A stretch of DNA of 64,000 nt, from the NCBI RefSeq assembly GCF_032878875.1, contig NZ_CP118157.1, forward strand, positions 992,001-1,056,000, in the 5' to 3' direction. The DNA comes from Microbacterium sp. AB (lineage in GTDB: Bacteria; Actinomycetota; Actinomycetes; Actinomycetales; Microbacteriaceae). The position numbers and the translations under genes were made by a program. The notes beneath the pieces were generated by a model. The model was not told where the DNA came from, ran no database searches, and saw only the letters and a program-made list of their open reading frames with translations. Below, one piece after another: positions 34,015 through 42,028 of the stretch (its first letter is position 1; each line of letters begins with the position of its first letter).

Positions 34015-34311
34015 GGGTTCTCCTTGGGGATGGGCGGGTGACGGGGACGGCGCGGTGGCGCGAAGGGGTCGTCGGCGTGCGCGCGGCACGGGTCGGGTGG
34101 GCGATCGCGGAGCGGATGTCCTCGTCCGGGGCGGGGACGTCCGCGGGGGGCCGCGCATCGCCTGTGGAGTATGCTCCGGCAAAACGAATTCACAAGGCAA
34201 GCAAGCCAAGGTGAAGCACTGCATCGGTTATTCATATGCAAGGGCGTGGAAATGACCTCGATTCGAGCATGTAACACAGACGAAAACCGCGTCCGGCGGT
34301 GAGGAGGGGAC
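34015..34311. promoter_or_regulatory. 297-bp divergent control region, importer / LysR gene
   Basis: No gene is seen here. On the minus strand a promoter for the importer fits: TTGTGA (34190-34195) and CATACT (34168-34173) spaced by 16 bp, which gives a leader of about 150 bases. Just upstream lie four copies of CAAG (34193, 34198, 34202 and 34207). The segment 34180-34275 is markedly richer in A+T than its surroundings and includes ttattcatatgcaa. These are plausible operator sites for the LysR protein encoded next door. Confidence 0.45.
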
Positions 34312-35262
34312 GTGAGCAGGCGGCCTGAGATCACGCTGACGCAGCTGCACTACTTCGTCGCGGCCGCGGAGCACCTGAGCATGACGGAGGCCGCGCGCGA
34401 CTTCTTCGTCGCGCAGTCGGCCGTGTCGGCGGCCATCGCCCAGCTCGAGCAGCTCCTCGGCGCCCAGCTCTTCATCCGGCAGCGGGCCAAGGGCATCGTG
34501 CTCACGCCGGCCGGCCTGCAGTTCCTCGGCGACGTGAGGGCGCTGCTGCTGAGCCTCGACGGCGCGCTCGACGCCGCGCGAGGCATCGACAACCAGGTGC
34601 GAGGGACGGTCCGCATCGCGTGCTTCATCACGCTCGCGCCGTTCCTGCTCCCCGAGGTGATCTCCCGTGCGCGATCGAGGCACCCCTATCTCGACATCGC
34701 CGTCGACGAGGTCGACGCGGAGGAGGGGCGCGACCTGGTGCGTGCGGGCCGGATAGAACTCCTGGTCGGATACGACTTCGCCCTCGGGGAGGACATCCGT
34801 CGCGAGACGATCGTCGAGGCGCCGCCTCACATCATCCTGCCCGTGGGCCATCCGCTCGCCGGACATGACCGGATCTTCCTGCGCGAGCTCTCGCGCGAGA
34901 AGCTGATCCTGCTCGACCTGCCGTACAGCCGGGACTACTTCCTGCGCATCCTGCACTCGGCCGGGCTCGAGCCCGACGTGCGGCACCGCTCGCGGAGCTA
35001 CGAGACCGTGCGCTCGCTCGTCGCGCACGGCCACGGCTTCTCCGTGCTCAACCAGCGCCCGGCCCATGCGCTGACCTACGACGGCTTCGAGGTGTCGGCG
35101 ATCCCGATCGCCGACGACGCCCCGGCGCTGCAGGTCGTGCTCGCGTCCCTGCGCGACGTGCGGCAGAGCGCCCGCGCCCGGGCCGTCGCCGGGATCATCC
35201 GGGAGGTCGCACGGGAACTGTTCGACGGAAAACGCGCGCGGGGGACGGGAACGCCCGGATGA
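34312..35262 (+). CDS. LysR family transcriptional regulator
   Basis: 316 aa. The winged helix-turn-helix (LTQLHYFVAAAEHLSMTEAARDFFVAQSAVSAAIAQLE) is followed by the linker helix and a periplasmic-binding-protein-like effector domain (about 95-295). GTG start with gaggagggg upstream. It stands between the second sugar importer (divergent) and the nine-gene oxidoreductase operon (same direction), and a LysR-type ATC-N9-GAT box lies just downstream at 35298-35312. It is therefore the prime candidate regulator of both. Confidence 0.92.
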   Translation: MSRRPEITLTQLHYFVAAAEHLSMTEAARDFFVAQSAVSAAIAQLEQLLGAQLFIRQRAKGIVLTPAGLQFLGDVRALLLSLDGALDAARGIDNQVRGTVRIACFITLAPFLLPEVISRARSRHPYLDIAVDEVDAEEGRDLVRAGRIELLVGYDFALGEDIRRETIVEAPPHIILPVGHPLAGHDRIFLRELSREKLILLDLPYSRDYFLRILHSAGLEPDVRHRSRSYETVRSLVAHGHGFSVLNQRPAHALTYDGFEVSAIPIADDAPALQVVLASLRDVRQSARARAVAGIIREVARELFDGKRARGTGTPG

Positions 35263-35295
35263 CGGGTCTGTTTCCGCGAGATGACAGGATCCCCT

Positions 35296-35314
35296 GCATC
35301 TCGATTTCTGATGC
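35296..35314 (+). promoter_or_regulatory. LysR-type box GCATC-N9-GATGC upstream of the oxidoreductase operon
   Basis: The dyad gcatc (35296-35300) / gatgc (35310-35314) with nine bases between contains ATC-N9-GAT, the classical LysR recognition pattern (T-N11-A). Another gcatc lies at 35327-35331, a possible weaker activation site. It sits 118 bp before the start of the monooxygenase gene in an A+T-richer patch (35290-35360). Confidence 0.55.
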
Positions 35315-35431
35315 GTCTTCACAGCAGCATCTATTTGCCGTTCGCTTCGTCACGATTCGAGACTCGGACCATCCCGCCGTTCCGGAGAGAACGCCGGTGG
35401 GGGAAGAGCGTGCGTATCCGAGTGGAGTGGG

Positions 35432-36715
35432 ATGTCGAGCCAAGAGATCGAAGTCGTCGTCGTCGGGGCGGGACAGGCCGGGGTGGCGATGAGCGAGCAC
35501 CTGAGCGGCCACGGCGTGCCGCACGTCGTCCTGGAGCGCCATCGCATCGCCGAGAGCTGGCGCTCCGCGCGGTGGGACTCGCTCGTCGCGAACGGTCCCG
35601 CCTGGCACGATCGGTTCCCCGGCCTGGAGTTCGGCGACGTCCGCCCCGACGGCTTCGCGTCGAAGGAGCGGGTCGCGGACTACTTCGCCGCCTACGCGGA
35701 GAAGATCGGCGCGCCGGTCCGGTGCGGCGTCGAGGTGACCTCCGTGCGCAGGAACGCAGGCCGGCCGGGCTTCCGCGTGGAGACGTCGGACGGCGTCGTC
35801 GACGCGCGCTACGTCGTCGCGGCGACGGGCGCGTTCCAGCGTCCCGTCATCCCCCCGGTCGTGCCGGACGGCGCCGGGGTCCGCCAGATCCACTCCAGCG
35901 CGTACCGCAACCCGCGGCAGCTGCCGGACGGCGCCGTCCTCGTCGTCGGGGCGGGATCGTCGGGCGTGCAGATCGCCGACGAGATCCAGAGGTCCGGCCG
36001 GCAGGCGTACCTCTCCGTCGGCCCGCACGACCGGCCCCCGCGGAGGTACCGCGGACGCGACTTCGTCTGGTGGCTCGGCGTCCTGGGAAAGTGGGACGCC
36101 GCTGCGCCCTCCCCCGGCGCGGAGCACGTCACGATCGCGGTGACCGGCGCGGACGGCGGCCACACCGTGGACTTCCGCGCGCTCGCCGCCGGCGGCGTCC
36201 GGCTCGTCGGGAGGACCGTCTCGTTCGACGAGGGCGCCGTGCGCTTCGCGCCGGACCTCCGCGACAACATCGCGAGGGGCGACGCGAACTACCTGTCCCT
36301 GCTCGACGAGGCCGACGCGTACGTCGGGCGCAACGGCCTCGACCTCCCGGAGGAGCCCGGGGCCCGCGTCCTCGGGCCGGACCCGGACGGCGTGACCGAC
36401 CCCGTCGTCGAGCTCGACCTCGAGGGCGCGGGCGTCGGCGCGATCGTCTGGGCGACCGGCTTCGCGGCCGACTACGGCTGGCTGCAGGTCGACGCCTTCG
36501 ACGAGCACGGCAGGCCGAGGCATCAGCGCGGCGTCTCGTCCGAGCCCGGCGTCTACTTCCTGGGCCTGCCCTGGCAGTCGCGACGGGGATCGAGCTTCAT
36601 CTGGGGGGTCTGGCACGACGCCAAGCACCTCGCCGACCACATCATGATCCAGCGGGGCTACCTCGCCCACGAGCCCGTGGACGCTCTCGTCCCCGGAAGG
36701 GAGAACGCCCGATGA
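35432..36715 (+). CDS. FAD/NADPH-dependent monooxygenase-like oxidoreductase (CzcO/FMO type)
   Basis: 427 aa with two Rossmann motifs: VVVGAGQAGVAMSEHL (FAD, residues about 8-23) and VLVVGAGSSGVQIADEI (NADPH, about 165-185). The motif ESWRSARWDSLVANGPAWHDRFPG after the first fold is typical of the flavin-monooxygenase group often annotated as CzcO or flavoprotein involved in K+ transport. ATGFAADYGWL near the C-terminus is the second FMO-type motif. It would hydroxylate or N-/S-oxygenate an organic substrate. First gene of the large operon; its stop overlaps the RidA start (ATGA). Confidence 0.88.
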   Translation: MSSQEIEVVVVGAGQAGVAMSEHLSGHGVPHVVLERHRIAESWRSARWDSLVANGPAWHDRFPGLEFGDVRPDGFASKERVADYFAAYAEKIGAPVRCGVEVTSVRRNAGRPGFRVETSDGVVDARYVVAATGAFQRPVIPPVVPDGAGVRQIHSSAYRNPRQLPDGAVLVVGAGSSGVQIADEIQRSGRQAYLSVGPHDRPPRRYRGRDFVWWLGVLGKWDAAAPSPGAEHVTIAVTGADGGHTVDFRALAAGGVRLVGRTVSFDEGAVRFAPDLRDNIARGDANYLSLLDEADAYVGRNGLDLPEEPGARVLGPDPDGVTDPVVELDLEGAGVGAIVWATGFAADYGWLQVDAFDEHGRPRHQRGVSSEPGVYFLGLPWQSRRGSSFIWGVWHDAKHLADHIMIQRGYLAHEPVDALVPGRENAR

Positions 36716-37140
36716 GCACGCCGACGCACACGCGCATCCGCCCCTTCAACACGATGGACACCTACCCCGAGCAGAACCTCGACAACGACCTGTGCCAGGC
36801 CGTCGTCGCGAACGGGGTCGTCTACCTGCGCGGGCAGATCGGCCAGGACCTCGACACCCGTGAGAGCGTCGGCGTCGGCGACGTCGAGGCGCAGGCCGAG
36901 AAGGCGATGGCCAACGTCGACCTGCTGCTGCGCGAGGCGGGCAGCGGCCTGCGCGACATCGTGAAGGTCGTCGTCTACCTCACCGACATCCGCTACCGCG
37001 AGCCCGTGTACCGGGTGATGGGCCGCTGGCTGAAGGGCGTCCACCCGGTCTCGACCGGACTCGTCGTCGACGCGCTCGCCCGTCCGGAGTGGCTCGTCGA
37101 GATCGACGCGACCGCCGTCGTGAGCGGGGAGGCGTCGTGA
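36712..37140 (+). CDS. RidA/YjgF family protein
   Basis: 142 aa. The fold is recognisable by NGVVYLRGQIGQDL, the VDLLLREAGSGLRDIVKVVVYLTD core and the Arg in YREPVYRVMGRWL; the C-terminal ALARPEWLVEIDATAVV stretch closes the trimer site. RidA proteins hydrolyse reactive enamine/imine intermediates, and related subfamilies act as aminoacrylate or aminomuconate deaminases. Overlapped by four bases on each side (ATGA with the monooxygenase, GTGA with DUF1028). Its presence implies that an imine or enamine forms in this pathway. Confidence 0.9.
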   Translation: MSTPTHTRIRPFNTMDTYPEQNLDNDLCQAVVANGVVYLRGQIGQDLDTRESVGVGDVEAQAEKAMANVDLLLREAGSGLRDIVKVVVYLTDIRYREPVYRVMGRWLKGVHPVSTGLVVDALARPEWLVEIDATAVVSGEAS

Positions 37141-37811
37141 CCTTCTCGCTCGCCGCGCGCGATCCGGACAGCGGCGCCTTCGGGATGGTGCTCAGCTCGT
37201 CGAGCCCGGCGGTGGCCGCGCGCTGCCTCCACCTGCGCCCCCGCGTGGGCGCCGTCGCCTCCCAGAACGTCACCGACCCGGCGCTGGGCCCGCTGCTGCT
37301 CGACCTGCTGGAACGGGGTGCGACGGCGGAGGAGGCGCTCGCGCGTGCCGTGGCGGACGAGCCGTTCCCGCAGCACCGCCAGCTCACGGTGGTCGACGCC
37401 GCGGGCCGCACGGCGGTGTTCTCGGGCGAGCGCGCGCTCGGCACCCCGGCCACCGCGACCGGTCGTCAGGCGGCCGCCGCCGGCAATCTGCTCGCGGGAG
37501 CCCACGTGCCGCGCGCCATGATCGACGCCTACGAGGCCAGCACCGCCGCGACGTTCGAGGAACGGCTGCTCGACGGCTTCCTCGGCGCCGTCGCGGCGGG
37601 CGGCGAGGCGGGACCCGTCCGCTCGGCGGGCCTCGCCGTCGTCGCGGACGCCTCGTGGCGCGTGACCGACCTCCGCGTGGACGACGCCGACGACCCAGCG
37701 GGCGAGCTCGCCCGCCTCGTGGCGCTCTGGCTGCCGCGGAAGCACGACTATCTCGTGAGAGCCCTCGATCCCGAGGCGGCGCCCTCCTACGGCGTGCCCG
37801 GAGACCTCTGA
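37137..37811 (+). CDS. DUF1028 domain protein (Ntn-hydrolase-like)
   Basis: 224 aa. It starts FSLAARDPDSGAFGMVLSSSSPAVAARC, followed by GAVASQNVTDP and the long helical second half with DGFLGAVAAGGEAGPVRSAGLAVV. These are the hallmarks of DUF1028, a family with an Ntn-hydrolase-like fold whose reaction is not established. GTG start overlapping the RidA stop (GTGA), and its stop overlaps the M20 start (TGATG). Constant company with RidA and an M20 hydrolase suggests an amide- or amidine-type substrate. Confidence 0.86.
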   Translation: MTFSLAARDPDSGAFGMVLSSSSPAVAARCLHLRPRVGAVASQNVTDPALGPLLLDLLERGATAEEALARAVADEPFPQHRQLTVVDAAGRTAVFSGERALGTPATATGRQAAAAGNLLAGAHVPRAMIDAYEASTAATFEERLLDGFLGAVAAGGEAGPVRSAGLAVVADASWRVTDLRVDDADDPAGELARLVALWLPRKHDYLVRALDPEAAPSYGVPGDL

Positions 37812-38971
37812 TGCCGCGGGCGGTCGCGTTGAAGGCCCGCGTCGCGGGGCACGTCGACGACGGGCTCGCGGCGCTGCTCGGCATCAGCCGCCGGCTGCAC
37901 GCCCACCCCGAGACGGCGTGGCGGGAGCATGCGTCGGCGGCCCTGCTCGCGGGGGAGCTGGAGGCCCGCGGCTTCGCCGTCGAGCGCGGCGCCGCCGGCC
38001 TGCCGACGGCCTTCGTCGCCGAGGCGGGGACGGGTCCCGTCGCGGTCGGCCTCGTCGCCGAGTACGACGCGCTCCCGGGGCTCGGGCACGCCTGCGGGCA
38101 CAACGTCATCGCCGCGGCCGCCGTCGGAGCCGCCGGCGCCCTCGCCGCGGTGGCGGGCGAGCTGGGCATCCGCGTGCGGGTGATCGGCAGCCCCGCCGAG
38201 GAGGGCGGCGGAGGCAAGATCCCGCTGCTCGACGAGGGACGCTTCGACGATCTCGCGCTCGCGATGATGGTCCACCCGGGCCCCGCCGACGCCGTCTACG
38301 CCCGGCCGCGCGCCGTCGCCCACGTCGACGTGTCCTATCGCGGCGTCACGTCCCACGCGGGCGCCTACCCCCACCTCGGCCGGAACGCGGCCGACGCCTT
38401 CGCCGTGGCCCAGGTCGCCATCGGCCTGCTCCGGCAGCAGCTGCCGCCCTCCGTGCGCGTGCACGGGATCGTCACGGAGGCCGGCACCGCGCCCAACGCC
38501 ATCCCGGACGTCGCGAAGGGCTCCTGGTACGTCCGCGCCGACACGCTCGGGGAGCTGGCCGGCGTCTTCGAGCGGGTGCGGGCGTGCTTCGAGGCGGGAG
38601 CCCTCGCCACCGGCTGCGAGGGGGAGCTCATCGAGACCAGCCCCCGGTACGCGGAGTTCCGCAACGACGAGCAGCTGGCCGGGCTCTTCGCCGCCAACGC
38701 CGCCGCTCTCGGCCGCGACATGGACCTCGCGGAGGACGGGCCGCGGGGCATGGCGACCGCCTCCACCGACATGGGCAACGTCTCGCAGCGGGTACGGGCC
38801 ATCCACCCGTACCTGGGGATCGACTCGACGCCCGCCGTCAACCACCAGCCCGCCTTCGCCGACGCGGCCGCCGGCCCCGCCGCCGACCGTGCCGTACGGG
38901 ACGGCGCGGTGCTGCTGGCGCAGACGGCGATCGACGCCGTGCTCACCCGACCATCCACGCAGGAGGACTGA
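37811..38971 (+). CDS. M20 family metallohydrolase (M20D amidohydrolase type)
   Basis: 386 aa. Metal ligands of the M20 fold are visible: HAHPETAW (first His), GLVAEYDALPGLGHACGHNV (Asp and His bridging the metals), GSPAEEGGGGK (Glu-Glu) and the dimerisation lid with SHAGAYPHLGRNAADAF. This is the M20D layout used by N-acyl amino-acid hydrolases, aminobenzoyl-glutamate hydrolase and auxin-conjugate hydrolases. It should cleave an amide bond in the cytosol. Overlaps DUF1028 by one base; the aldehyde dehydrogenase starts two bases after its stop. Confidence 0.9.
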   Translation: MPRAVALKARVAGHVDDGLAALLGISRRLHAHPETAWREHASAALLAGELEARGFAVERGAAGLPTAFVAEAGTGPVAVGLVAEYDALPGLGHACGHNVIAAAAVGAAGALAAVAGELGIRVRVIGSPAEEGGGGKIPLLDEGRFDDLALAMMVHPGPADAVYARPRAVAHVDVSYRGVTSHAGAYPHLGRNAADAFAVAQVAIGLLRQQLPPSVRVHGIVTEAGTAPNAIPDVAKGSWYVRADTLGELAGVFERVRACFEAGALATGCEGELIETSPRYAEFRNDEQLAGLFAANAAALGRDMDLAEDGPRGMATASTDMGNVSQRVRAIHPYLGIDSTPAVNHQPAFADAAAGPAADRAVRDGAVLLAQTAIDAVLTRPSTQED

Positions 38972-38972
38972 C

Positions 38973-40481
38973 ATGCCCACCCGAGCCGAATGGGAGCAGC
39001 TCGCCCGCACCGTCCAGCCGCGCCGACGGGCGTTCATCGACGGCGCCTTCGCCGACGCCGCGGACGGCGACGAGTTCGAGACCGTCAACCCCGCCACGGG
39101 AACCGTCCTCGCGCGCGTCGCACGAGGCCGGTCGGCCGACGTCGACAGGGCCGTGGCGGCGGCGCGCCGCGCCTTCGACGCCGGAGCCTGGTCGCGGGCG
39201 GCGCCCGCGCACCGCAAGGCCGTCCTGCTGGCGCTCGCCGAGGCCGTCCGGGCGCACGCCGACGAGCTCGCCGTGCTCGACACGCTCGACGGCGGCAAGC
39301 TCATCGCCGACACCTCCGCCGTGGACGTCCCCGGCTCCGCGGCCATCCTGCAGTGGTACGCGGAGTCGGTCGACAAGCAGTACGGGGAGGTCGCCCCGAC
39401 CGCCCCCGCCGACCTGGCCATCGTCACCCGCGAGCCCGTGGGGGTCGTCGGCGCCGTCGTGCCGTGGAACTACCCGCTCGAGATGGCGATCTGGAAGCTC
39501 GCCCCCGCGCTCGCCGCCGGCAACAGCGTCGTCCTCAAGCCCGCCGAGGAGTCGCCGCTCTCGGCGCTGCGCCTGGCCGAGCTGGCGGCGGAGGCGGGCC
39601 TGCCCGACGGCGTGCTGAACGTCGTGCCCGGATACGGCGAGGAGGCCGGTCAGGCCCTCGGCCGTCATCCCGACGTCGACGTGATCGCGTTCACGGGATC
39701 GACCTCCGTCGGCAAGCTGTTCCTGCGCTACGCGGGCGAGTCGAACATGAAGCAGGTCTGGCTGGAGTGCGGCGGCAAGAGCGCCAACCTCGTGTTCGCC
39801 GACGCCGGCGACCTGGACCTCGTGGCGGACAGGGCCGTGACGGGCATCTTCGGATGCGCGGGGCAGGTGTGCTCGGCCAACTCGCGGCTGCTCGTCGAGG
39901 AGTCGATCGCCGACGACCTGCTGGAGCGCATCGCGGTGCGCGCCGCGGCGCTGCGGGTCGGCGACCCGCTCGACCCCGGATCCACGATGGGGCCGCTCAT
40001 CAGCCGCCGCCAGCTCGATCGCGTCCTCGGCCGCATCGAGTCCGGCCGCTCCGAGGCGACCCTCGCGTTCGGCGGCGGCCGCGTCCATGAGGACAGCGGC
40101 GGGTTCTACGTCGAGCCCACGGCCTTCCGCGACGTGCCGTCCGAGGCCGCGATCTCTCGCGAGGAGGTGTTCGGGCCGGTGCTGGCGGTCTCGACCTTCC
40201 GCGCCGAGGAGGAGGCGATCGGCCGCGCCAACGCGAGCGAGTACGGGCTGGCGGCGTCCGTGTTCACCGACAGCATCCATCGCGCCCGGCGCGTGGCCCG
40301 TGCCCTGCACGCGGGCACCGTCTCGGTCAACACCGTCGACGCGCTCGACGTCACGACCCCCTTCGGCGGCGTGAAGCAGTCCGGGTTCGGACGCGACCTC
40401 TCGTTGCACGCGCTCGACAAGTTCACGTCGCTGAAGACCACGTGGTTCGCAGACCCGACGGCCGCCCCTCAGGAAGGATGA
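38973..40481 (+). CDS. NAD(P)-dependent aldehyde dehydrogenase
   Basis: 502 aa, standard ALDH length. Motifs: VPWNYPLEMAIWKLAPAL (catalytic Asn in PWN), FTGSTSVGK (coenzyme), the general-base Glu in LECGGKSAN and the nucleophilic Cys in GCAGQVCSANSR. The sequence is closest to betaine-aldehyde/gamma-aminobutyraldehyde-type dehydrogenases. aggagg lies five bases before the ATG, between overlapping neighbours. It probably oxidises the aldehyde produced by the GMC oxidoreductase encoded next. Confidence 0.93.
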   Translation: MPTRAEWEQLARTVQPRRRAFIDGAFADAADGDEFETVNPATGTVLARVARGRSADVDRAVAAARRAFDAGAWSRAAPAHRKAVLLALAEAVRAHADELAVLDTLDGGKLIADTSAVDVPGSAAILQWYAESVDKQYGEVAPTAPADLAIVTREPVGVVGAVVPWNYPLEMAIWKLAPALAAGNSVVLKPAEESPLSALRLAELAAEAGLPDGVLNVVPGYGEEAGQALGRHPDVDVIAFTGSTSVGKLFLRYAGESNMKQVWLECGGKSANLVFADAGDLDLVADRAVTGIFGCAGQVCSANSRLLVEESIADDLLERIAVRAAALRVGDPLDPGSTMGPLISRRQLDRVLGRIESGRSEATLAFGGGRVHEDSGGFYVEPTAFRDVPSEAAISREEVFGPVLAVSTFRAEEEAIGRANASEYGLAASVFTDSIHRARRVARALHAGTVSVNTVDALDVTTPFGGVKQSGFGRDLSLHALDKFTSLKTTWFADPTAAPQEG

Positions 40482-40483
40482 GC

Positions 40484-42028
40484 ATGGCCTACGACACCCC
40501 CGACATCGTCGACTACCTCGTGCTCGGCGGCGGCACCGCCGGCTGCATCGTCGCGGCGCGCCTGAGCGAGGACCCCGACGCGAGCGTCGGCCTCGTGGAG
40601 GCCGGGCCCACCGACGCCGACGAGCCCCGCGCGAACTCCATCCGCCGCTGGGCCGAGATGCTGGAGGGGGAGTACGACCTCGACTACCGCAGCGTCCCCA
40701 ACGAGCGCGGCAACTCCTCCATCCGCCAGGCACGCATGCGCATCATGGGCGGCTGCTCCACGGCGAACACGATGATCGCGTGGCGTCCCCTCCGCGGGGA
40801 CATGGACCAATGGGTCGCGCTCGGGGCCGACGGCTGGGACTACGACACCGTGAGCTCCTGCTACGACCGCATCCTGGCGCCCGTCACGCCGATCCCGCCC
40901 GAGGACCGCAACCCCTACCTGCAGGACGTCATCGACTCCGCGACAGCGGCGCTGGGCGTGCCGGTGCGCGAGACGTGGAACGACGCCGAGGTCCGCAACG
41001 GCGCCGGGTACTTCGAGATCGGCTACGACCCCCTGACCAACCAGCGCTCGTCGGCGTCGTACGCGTACATCCGCAGCGGCGCCGATCGGCGCCCGAACCT
41101 CCACATCACCCTCGGCGGGCTCGTGGAGCGGCTGATCGTGGAGGACGGCCGAGCGGTCGGCGCGGCGGTGCGCACCGCGGAGGGCGTGCGGCAGCTGCGT
41201 GCGCGGCGCGAGGTGGTCGTCAGCTGCGGCGCGATCGACAGCCCCGCGCTGCTCATGCGGTCGGGGATCGGCCCGCGCGCCGTGCTGGCGGCCGCGGGCG
41301 TCGACGCGCTCGTCGACCTTCCCGGCGTCGGCGAGAACCTGCAGGACCACGCCGAGGGCCTCCTCGTCTGGGAGGCGCGTTCCGAGCGCTCCGCGATCAG
41401 CGCCACAGGCTGGGACGCCGGCTACGTCGTGACGGTCGACGACGACGCGTCCGTCCCCGACGTCTCCACGCACATCCCGCTGGAGACCTGGGGCGTGCAC
41501 GCCGAGCGCGAGGGCACGGCGCTGCCCGCGAACACCGTGTCGCTCGTGCCCAACGTCGCCAAGCCCCGCAGCCGCGGTCGCGTGTGGATCACTTCGCCCT
41601 CGGCCGACGACGCCCCCTCGATCGACTACCGCTCCTTCACCGATCCCGACGGCCGCGACGAGCGGATGCTCGTGGCCGGTGCGCGCCTGGCGCGCAGGGT
41701 CGCCCAGCGGGAGCCGTTCGCCTCCCATCTCGTGCGCGAGGTGTTCCCGGGGCCCGAGGCGCAGAGCGACGAGGAGCTGTCGGCGGCACTGCGCGCCACC
41801 CATCAGACCGTCTACCACGTGTCGTGCACCTGCCGGATGGGCGCGGACGACGACCCGGCGGCCGTGCTCGACGCCCGGCTGCGCGTGCGAGGAGTCGACG
41901 GGCTGCGCGTCGTGGACGCGTCCTCGTTCCCCACGCTCTCGGCGCTCAACCCCGTCGGCCTCATCATGTCCGTCGCCGAGCGCGCCGTCGACCTCATCCG
42001 CGAGGACGCCGCGGAGGCCGCCCGATGA
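40484..42028 (+). CDS. GMC family FAD-dependent alcohol dehydrogenase/oxidase (choline-dehydrogenase-like)
   Basis: 514 aa. The N-terminal FAD fold LVLGGGTAGCIVAARLSED, the GMC signature region IMGGCSTANTMIAWR, the second signature SCGAIDSPALLMRSGIG and the catalytic His-Asn pair (YHVSCTCRMG, SALNPVG) are present. It oxidises a primary alcohol to an aldehyde; the neighbouring ALDH could take this to the acid. Start at 40484 was preferred over 40478 because aggaagg (40471-40477) is six bases before it. The stop overlaps the next gene (ATGA). Electron acceptor (oxygen or a carrier) is not evident. Confidence 0.9.
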   Translation: MAYDTPDIVDYLVLGGGTAGCIVAARLSEDPDASVGLVEAGPTDADEPRANSIRRWAEMLEGEYDLDYRSVPNERGNSSIRQARMRIMGGCSTANTMIAWRPLRGDMDQWVALGADGWDYDTVSSCYDRILAPVTPIPPEDRNPYLQDVIDSATAALGVPVRETWNDAEVRNGAGYFEIGYDPLTNQRSSASYAYIRSGADRRPNLHITLGGLVERLIVEDGRAVGAAVRTAEGVRQLRARREVVVSCGAIDSPALLMRSGIGPRAVLAAAGVDALVDLPGVGENLQDHAEGLLVWEARSERSAISATGWDAGYVVTVDDDASVPDVSTHIPLETWGVHAEREGTALPANTVSLVPNVAKPRSRGRVWITSPSADDAPSIDYRSFTDPDGRDERMLVAGARLARRVAQREPFASHLVREVFPGPEAQSDEELSAALRATHQTVYHVSCTCRMGADDDPAAVLDARLRVRGVDGLRVVDASSFPTLSALNPVGLIMSVAERAVDLIREDAAEAAR

